From Propionibacteriaceae bacterium (GTDB lineage: Bacteria; Actinomycetota; Actinomycetes; Propionibacteriales; Propionibacteriaceae), in the NCBI GenBank assembly GCA_031262845.1, contig JAISGZ010000007.1:1-12432 (forward strand): DNA of 12,432 nt. The letters run 5' to 3'. How positions within the stretch are numbered: position 1 is the stretch's first letter; the number at the start of each line of letters is the position of its first letter. The position numbers and the translations under genes are program-made. Of the stretch, positions 5,914-12,432 are shown one piece after another. Under the pieces are notes generated by a model. That model searched no databases and was not told where the DNA came from. It was given only the letters and a program-made list of their open reading frames with translations.

Positions 5914-6271
5914 CCAGTTCTATGAACACTGCCCTGACTAGGTGACTTGACTGATCACCGGGAGTCTTGGGGGTCGTTGCTGGGTTTCTTGACAGAGTCA
6001 AAAACTCGTGTTTGGATATATGAAGATTTGGTAAACGAAGACGCAGCTCGGACTATCCCATGTACCAAGTCACGGGCAGTTTTCGAGGCCGAATTTCCGA
6101 CAATCACAGTAGGTGGTGACCAACCTTCGAAGAGATCGCGGAAACCTGTTCTGTCACAGCATCAACCGGAATCGTCCAGCCCCTACGACCGAGTACGAAT
6201 GAGGGCGAGCTGTTCGATCGATGAAGCGGTAGTCCGCACGATTTCTTTGCCTGAGTCAACGGAGTGCGCTG
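5914..6271. other. 358-bp noncoding stretch of lower GC
   Basis: No convincing gene was found. GC falls to about 46% over 6001-6120, well below the flanking genes. It contains a weak stem at 5941-5959, TTGACA at 5989-5994 (a consensus -35) with only poor -10 candidates (TTGGAT 6012-6017, TATATG 6017-6022), a small dyad GAGT-CAAAA-ACTC, and a GCGG-TAGT-CCGC hairpin at 6226-6237 about 35 bases before the next gene. The last bases hold CGGAG, the Shine-Dalgarno of the secreted protein. It may be a long 5' untranslated or control region, or a decayed gene. Confidence 0.5.
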
Positions 6272-7243
6272 ATGAAATCGAAAACATTAATTGGACTGAT
6301 CGGATCCCTGGCTGTGATTGGCGGTGGCCTGTGCCTGACGGCGCCAATGTCGCGGGCCGATGACACCGGTGTGACGGACGATTCTTTGACGAGGCAGTTG
6401 GCGGCCTGCGACCCAGCGGCTTCCAGCATGCAAATCGTGACGAGTTTCGATCTGGCTCACGACAACACGACCTGGCCCCAGTTAGAGGGCCCGATCGCGG
6501 TCGGTGACGCTTATACGGCGGTCGTGACGGCCCGACACAGTGATGGTTCGCTCTGTGCGCCGACCCCGGTGGCGATCCGGCTCGGTTCACCCGAGTCGAC
6601 GCTGGCCCTCCAACAGAACTGTTTAACTGACGCTGTCACCGGGCAGTGCCAGATTCAGTTGACAGCCTGGGCGGCGGGCTCGTACCAGGTCTCAGCCAGC
6701 CTCTTCGACGAAGCCAGTAGGCAGTTCGTGGCCGTGGGTGGTCACGGTGACCCGGCGGCGGCCAGCCCTCAGACCAAATCCTGGACCGTCTGCGGTCAAC
6801 CCCAGGTGACGATCAGTCCGGCCGGTCCGCTGGTGATCGGCGAAAGCTACTCGGTGACCGTGTCCAGCGGGCTGGGCTGTTTGACGGAGTTGTACGCCGC
6901 CGCTGCCCGCGGTCAGGGCGACTATCAGTTGACCAGTTCACCGGCCGGTCCGCATCAGACCGGCATCGTCCGCCTTGACAGTTCGCCGACTTCCGATATC
7001 AGCACCATCGAGGTCACCTCACAGGTCGCCGGCCAATATCAGGTCAACGCCCAATATCGCCATAGTGATGGCCGCCTGGTAACCCTGTTGCCGCAATCGG
7101 TGACCTTGCAGTGGCTGAATTCGACAACGCCGGATCCGTCGGAGGACGTTTTCACCGTGCTCAATAATTTTGTGCTCAATATCGGCGCTCAATTACGTGA
7201 ACTGATTTTGGCCATCACGTCGTTCAACGCTTTTCCGAGGTAA
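6272..7243 (+). CDS. Secreted protein of unknown function with two Ig-like repeats
   Basis: This 323-residue protein starts with a Sec signal peptide: Lys2 and Lys4, a hydrophobic core at 5-24, and a likely cut after S-R-A (residue 29). There is no lipobox. The mature part has two related beta-rich repeats: about 72-175 (V-G-D-A-Y-T-A-V-V-T to W-T-V-C) and about 183-282 (I-G-E-S-Y-S-V-T-V to V-T-L-Q-W). Each contains an A-G-x-Y-Q-V strand (135-140 and 253-258), as in bacterial Ig-like domains. Six cysteines (46, 95, 117, 126, 174, 203) could form disulfides outside the cell. Residues 293-316 form a hydrophobic or amphipathic C-terminal helix. There is no LPxTG anchor. ATG 6272 has CGGAG eight bases upstream. 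The gene appears monocistronic and its function is not recognisable. Confidence 0.82.
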   Translation: MKSKTLIGLIGSLAVIGGGLCLTAPMSRADDTGVTDDSLTRQLAACDPAASSMQIVTSFDLAHDNTTWPQLEGPIAVGDAYTAVVTARHSDGSLCAPTPVAIRLGSPESTLALQQNCLTDAVTGQCQIQLTAWAAGSYQVSASLFDEASRQFVAVGGHGDPAAASPQTKSWTVCGQPQVTISPAGPLVIGESYSVTVSSGLGCLTELYAAAARGQGDYQLTSSPAGPHQTGIVRLDSSPTSDISTIEVTSQVAGQYQVNAQYRHSDGRLVTLLPQSVTLQWLNSTTPDPSEDVFTVLNNFVLNIGAQLRELILAITSFNAFPR

Positions 7244-7274
7244 CAACTGAAACTGACCCAACGGTCACCAGTTG
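7244..7274 (+). terminator. Candidate stem-loop terminator after the secreted protein gene
   Basis: Starting at the base after the stop codon, CAACTG (7244-7249) pairs with CAGTTG (7269-7274). Inside, TGACC (7254-7258) pairs with GGTCA (7263-7267) around a CAAC loop. There is no T-run. Its position between two same-strand genes fits a terminator that separates acnA from the secreted protein gene. Confidence 0.4.
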
Positions 7275-7370
7275 GTCGTGGGGGACTGGGCCAGATCGGT
7301 GATCGGTCCGTTGTGGCCAGAGACTGGCAGTTGTGACTTGGGGCACTCGCCAACCGGTCCCACTCCAGGA

Positions 7371-7407
7371 GGCCAGATATTGGCCGACTGGTGTCGGCTC
7401 GACCGAC
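7371..7407 (+). promoter_or_regulatory. Overlapping dyads upstream of acnA
   Basis: GGCCA-GATAT-TGGCC (7371-7385) is a perfect dyad. Next to it CCGAC (7384-7388), GTCGG (7393-7397) and CCGAC (7403-7407) allow two exclusive stems: first with second, or second with third. If transcribed, this would be a small RNA switch or attenuator. If the TAGTTT at 7412-7417 is the -10, these dyads lie at and above the -35 and would instead be a repressor operator, as known for AcnR control of acn in corynebacteria. Confidence 0.4.
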
Positions 7408-7453
7408 TTGGTAGTTTGCCTGCCAGATCACTGACCTGTGACAAAGGAGTTCC

Positions 7454-10123
<2,670 letters not shown>

Positions 10124-10127
10124 GGGC

Positions 10128-10142
10128 CTGACTTTCGTGACC
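10128..10142 (+). repeat. 15-bp direct repeat, copy 1, after acnA
   Basis: CTGACTTTCGTGACC begins four bases after the acnA stop and recurs exactly at 10202-10216. Each copy is followed within three bases by GGCG. Both lie in the spacer between acnA and the convergent phosphopantetheinyl transferase gene. The role is unknown. Confidence 0.7.
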
Positions 10143-10201
10143 ATGGCGCAGGCTTGTCAACCACAACCGGCAGCTCAACTCGTCAACCAGCAACTGAGCG
10201 A

Positions 10202-10216
10202 CTGACTTTCGTGACC
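10202..10216 (+). repeat. 15-bp direct repeat, copy 2
   Basis: Perfect second copy of CTGACTTTCGTGACC, 74 bp from the first. A 20-codon ATG frame (10143-10205) spans the interval between copies but has no ribosome-binding site. Confidence 0.7.
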
Positions 10217-10287
10217 TCTGGCGGTGTCCCGGCAGCGGCGGCGCCAATGATCGGTCGAGACCCGAAGTCGTCAGCCTAAAAGCTGGC

Positions 10288-11025
10288 TCAGCGCAACACC
10301 ACGGTGGTGATGATCAAACCCCGGTCGACCAGCCAGCGGCCATCCAACTGCCCCCAGTCGACGTCGGTCTGATCGGTGTCGACGAGCAATTCGATCGTGA
10401 AATGGCCGGTCGGCTGGAAACGTAAACGGGCGTCTTCGAAGCCCAGCCAACGCTCGGTCAGAGGGAACCAGGTCTTGTAAACGGCCTCTTTGGCGCTGAA
10501 CAGGAGGCGGTCCCAGGGCCGCGGTGGCAGGCCGGGTCGGTCGACTCGATCCTGGTCCGTCAATTCGGCCAGGTGTGCGATCTCATCGGCTGAGGCGACG
10601 TGGCCGAGGATGCCCTCGCGCAGAGGCAAGGCCGCTTCGGCGTCGATCCCGAGACTGGGCACCAGGCTGGTTTCGGCGACGGCGGCCGCCCGGTAGCCCT
10701 TGGTGTGGGTCATACTGCCGCTGATCCCCGGCGGCCACTGGGGAGCGCCCCGTTGGCCGGGCAAGATCGCCGACGGCGGGCGCCCAAGTTGGGCCAGGGC
10801 TTGACGGGCACAGGCTCGAACCGTGGCGAATTCACGTTGGCGATGGAAAACTGCCCGGGCGATGTGGGTCTGTTCGGCTGGCCATAGTGGCGCCGTCACG
10901 ACATCGCCGTAGCTTTCCGCCGTGTGGACGGCCGGTGGCAGCAACCGACCAATCAGGGTTACATCGGATTCGATGATCGCGTCAGCTGCGACCGGCGGTT
11001 GGTCGGCTTGGTTGGGGTCACTCAT
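10288..11025 (-). CDS. 4'-phosphopantetheinyl transferase (EntD/Sfp type)
   Basis: It moves the phosphopantetheine arm of coenzyme A onto a serine of carrier proteins. The 245 residues show the Sfp/EntD pattern: R-E-F-A-T-V-R-A-C-A-R at 64-74, G-A-P-Q-W-P-P-G-I-S-G-S-M-T-H-T at 93-108, the magnesium-binding G-I-D-A-E (126-130, Asp128 and Glu130), and F-S-A-K-E-A-V-Y-K at 176-184 with Lys179 and Glu180. Size and the PPxx/SMTHT motifs point to the EntD group that serves siderophore or polyketide carriers rather than AcpS. No carrier protein or synthase is in the window. ATG 11025 has no clear Shine-Dalgarno. A weak 14-codon GTG frame ends on it as ATGA, so coupling is possible. It is the last gene of a minus-strand operon with the META gene, 70 bp downstream of it. 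Confidence 0.93.
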   Translation of the reverse strand: MSDPNQADQPPVAADAIIESDVTLIGRLLPPAVHTAESYGDVVTAPLWPAEQTHIARAVFHRQREFATVRACARQALAQLGRPPSAILPGQRGAPQWPPGISGSMTHTKGYRAAAVAETSLVPSLGIDAEAALPLREGILGHVASADEIAHLAELTDQDRVDRPGLPPRPWDRLLFSAKEAVYKTWFPLTERWLGFEDARLRFQPTGHFTIELLVDTDQTDVDWGQLDGRWLVDRGLIITTVVLR

Positions 11026-11095
11026 GTCACTTGCGCGCCAGCATCGTCAGCCCAGTTGCAGACCACTCGTGTCAGTCTCAGTCAGCGAGAGATCG

Positions 11096-11524
11096 TCACT
11101 GTTGGGTGAATATCAGTTGGTGACCGTTACCGGTCAGTGTCAAGACATCACCGTCGATCTGCCAACCCGACATCTGGGGAAGTAGCGTCAAATAGGCCTG
11201 TTCGACGACATCCTGTGACCACTGACCAGTCAGATGGGTCGTTAAGTTGGGGGCGCTCAGGCTCATCACCCGCCCGTCCCGGGCTATGGTGCCGGTGAAA
11301 TCGTTGACTCCGGTCGAACCGACGTACTCGACACCATCGATATAGAACGACACCAGACTGCCGCTGGGGATGACCGTGGACTCACTCCAGCGCGTCAGAT
11401 ACCAGGTCGTCTGATCGAGCGCCGGCCGCTGCCAGGACATTAAACCGGCCATCACCCCGGCCACCAGGGCGCCGACCACGATGGCCATTAAGGCCAAACC
11501 GGTTTTGCGTTTCATCGGGCTCAC
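11096..11524 (-). CDS. META/HslJ-like membrane-anchored protein
   Basis: This 142-residue protein has a basic start (K-R-K), an uncleaved or signal-anchor helix at about 8-29, and an outside domain of about 110 residues that resembles the META domain of heat-shock lipoprotein HslJ. Visible marks are T-T-W-Y-L at 39-43, S-F-Y-I-D-G at 59-64, G-S-T-G-V-N-D-F-T-G at 69-78 (META proteins usually have G-C-N; here Val replaces Cys), a V-V-E-Q-A-Y-L-T-L-L helix at 106-115 and the final D-V-L-T-L-T-G strand. Function in this family is poorly known (stress or antibiotic tolerance in HslJ). GTG 11524 overlaps the stop of a 36-residue ORF as GTGA and AGGA precedes it. ATG 11515 is the other possible start. 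Confidence 0.72.
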   Translation of the reverse strand: MSPMKRKTGLALMAIVVGALVAGVMAGLMSWQRPALDQTTWYLTRWSESTVIPSGSLVSFYIDGVEYVGSTGVNDFTGTIARDGRVMSLSAPNLTTHLTGQWSQDVVEQAYLTLLPQMSGWQIDGDVLTLTGNGHQLIFTQQ

Positions 11525-11631
11525 CGTCCTGTCAGCAGCAAGAGAGCGGCCACCACGAAGATGACAGAGGCGCCGAAGGCGCTCATCGCCACCCCTGATA
11601 ACCGTTGTACAGTCCGCTGGGGCTTAGGCAT
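11521..11631 (-). CDS. Small single-helix membrane protein (36 residues)
   Basis: A short gene that is easily missed. ATG 11631 is preceded by AGGAAGGA (plus-strand TCCTTCCT, 11639-11646) at a 7-base gap, an excellent ribosome-binding site. The product has a basic N-terminus (Lys3, Arg6, Arg10) and one hydrophobic helix at about 14-34, so the positive-inside rule puts the N-terminus in the cytoplasm. The TGA overlaps the GTG start of the META gene (GTGA), indicating translational coupling. A promoter-like pair lies just upstream. It could be a partner of the META protein, itself membrane-anchored, or a coupling leader. I recognise no family. Confidence 0.6.
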   Translation of the reverse strand: MPKPQRTVQRLSGVAMSAFGASVIFVVAALLLLTGR

Positions 11632-11665
11632 GTCCTGGTCCTTCCTGCCGCCGGGTTACGTCGTC

Positions 11666-11694
11666 ACCCTATCGTTCCGGTCAGACTTTGCCAG
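11666..11694 (-). promoter_or_regulatory. Candidate promoter of the small membrane protein/META/PPTase operon
   Basis: On the minus strand CTGGCA (plus-strand TGCCAG, 11689-11694; 4 of 6 match to TTGACA) and TAGGGT (plus-strand ACCCTA, 11666-11671; TANNNT type) are 17 bases apart. The same TAGGGT hexamer is the -10 candidate of trkA. The predicted start lies about 25-30 bases before the ATG of the small membrane protein. Confidence 0.4.
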
Positions 11695-11814
11695 TTGGGC
11701 CAACCGCTAAAAAGCCGCTCAATACTTGTTCAATCCTTGAGCCACGCCAGCCTGCGACTTCCGGCGCGACTACGGTCGGCCTGAACAAGGCCGCGCTGAC
11801 TTCGCTCGGCCGAC

Positions 11815-11820
11815 TATGAT
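11815..11820 (+). promoter_or_regulatory. -10 element of metX, implying a leaderless transcript
   Basis: TATGAT is one base from the TATAAT consensus and ends seven bases before the metX GTG (11828). A transcript would then begin at or near the start codon. No Shine-Dalgarno exists upstream of the GTG, which agrees. No good -35 is seen. Confidence 0.55.
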
Positions 11821-11827
11821 GCGATCC

Positions 11828-12432
11828 GTGTCAGACCCAGCCACCGAGGCTTCGCTGGGCGTCGTCGTACCGACCACAGTCCAGTTGTACGACGCCGCCG
11901 AGCCGTTGCGCTTGACGCACGGTGGCCAACTCGACCAAGTCAACGTCACCTATGAGACCTACGGCCAACTGTCGCCGAGTCGCGACAACGCCATTTTTAT
12001 CTGCCACGCCTTGACCGGTGACGCTCACGCCGCCGGTTATCACCCGGGGGACAAGAAACCGGGTTGGTGGGACAGCCTGATTGGTCCGGGCAAGCCGGTT
12101 GACACCGACCGTTTCTTTGTCATCTGCCCCAATCTGCTCGGTGGCTGCCAGGGAACAACCGGGCCGAGCAGTCTCAACCCGGCCACCGGCCACGTCTGGG
12201 GGCTGGATTTCCCGATTCTCGACATGGCCGACTTGGTGGCCGTTCACCGCCGGTTGATCAACCACCTCGGCATCACTCGGCTACTGGCCGTGGTTGGTGG
12301 TTCGTTGGGCGGGATGCAGGCTCTGGAATGGGCCCTGACGGCGCCCGAGGAACTGGCGGCGGCTGTCATCGTGGCCGCCTCCAGCCGTCTGACCGCCGAA
12401 AACATCGCTTTCTCGGCGGTGGCCCGCGAGGC
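11828..12432 (+). CDS. metX: Homoserine O-acetyltransferase MetX, 5' part (runs off the window)
   Basis: This alpha/beta-hydrolase-fold enzyme acylates homoserine as the first committed step of methionine synthesis. The window holds 201 codons; the full protein is usually 370-400 residues. Visible motifs are V-T-Y-E-T-Y-G near residue 40, H-A-L-T-G-D-A-H-A-A-G, C-P-N-L-L-G-G-C-Q-G-T-T-G-P-S-S in the substrate region, and G-G-S-L-G-G-M-Q-A-L-E-W with the nucleophile Ser159. The catalytic Asp and His lie beyond the end. GTG 11828 is chosen because the N-terminus fits and a -10 sits seven bases before it. Acetyl-CoA is the usual donor for MetX proteins, but some use succinyl-CoA, and this cannot be settled here. 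The 196-bp gap to the divergent operon holds both promoters. Confidence 0.96.
   Translation, partial: MSDPATEASLGVVVPTTVQLYDAAEPLRLTHGGQLDQVNVTYETYGQLSPSRDNAIFICHALTGDAHAAGYHPGDKKPGWWDSLIGPGKPVDTDRFFVICPNLLGGCQGTTGPSSLNPATGHVWGLDFPILDMADLVAVHRRLINHLGITRLLAVVGGSLGGMQALEWALTAPEELAAAVIVAASSRLTAENIAFSAVARE

Noticed and set aside
5989..6022. TTGACA-based promoter for the secreted protein gene
   Set aside because: The -35 is consensus but no acceptable -10 lies at 16-18 bases and the gene starts 250 bp further on. It is noted within the noncoding stretch and not called as a promoter.
5947..6363. 138-codon frame from a TTG in the low-GC stretch
   Set aside because: No ribosome-binding site, overlaps the signal peptide region of the secreted protein by 92 bp, no domain or membrane pattern, and base composition unlike its neighbours. 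A decayed gene cannot be excluded, so the stretch is listed as noncoding.
10143..10205. 20-codon ATG frame between the two 15-bp repeats
   Set aside because: No Shine-Dalgarno before it and Gln/Ala-rich without a pattern; probably chance.
11632..11827. Possible SAM or other riboswitch ahead of metX
   Set aside because: No conserved riboswitch core was seen, and the -10 next to the GTG implies there is no 5' leader to hold one.

Overview
The window comes from a high-GC actinobacterium. Codons favour G or C at the third position, GTG starts are common, genes overlap by ATGA/GTGA/TGATG, and GC looks like 60-65% by eye. The left half matches, in order and orientation, the locus I remember from Mycobacterium (dut, a DUF3710 gene, an OB-fold gene, an opposed pair of TrkA/RCK genes, a TRAM-domain RNA methyltransferase). 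Genes I recall between these in mycobacteria (a DUF3159 membrane protein, an APC-type permease and one more small gene) are missing, so the locus is compacted. I cannot place the organism below the level of Actinomycetota.

Layout. 1-375: a small DUF4235 membrane protein on the minus strand, divergent from dut. 376-2104: dut, a DUF3710 protein and an OB-fold protein, apparently one plus-strand operon. 2155-3518: two TrkA-type K+ channel regulators on the minus strand, coupled by a one-base overlap. 3596-4981: a TrmA/RlmD-type RNA methyltransferase with only one cysteine, so no Fe-S site. 4982-5913: a promoter-like AT-rich stretch, a likely leader ORF and a GKDRTG-type protein phosphatase. 5914-6271: a noncoding stretch of lower GC. 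6272-7243: a secreted two-repeat protein of unknown function. 7244-7453: a regulatory stretch rich in dyads, then aconitase (7454-10123). 10124-10287: a spacer with a 15-bp repeat. 10288-11631: a minus-strand operon of a 36-residue one-helix membrane protein, a META/HslJ-like membrane-anchored protein and a Sfp/EntD-type phosphopantetheinyl transferase. 11828 to the end: the 5' two-thirds or so of metX, apparently transcribed leaderless.

Most genes are housekeeping: nucleotide sanitation, potassium regulation, RNA modification, the TCA cycle and methionine synthesis. No mobile element, tRNA, rRNA or CRISPR array was seen. The less ordinary content is at small scale. Several short ORFs carry Shine-Dalgarno sequences and stop exactly on the start codon of the next gene (before the methyltransferase, the phosphatase and the META gene). 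The 36-residue membrane protein is a probable missed gene. There are also palindromes and short repeats at gene boundaries.
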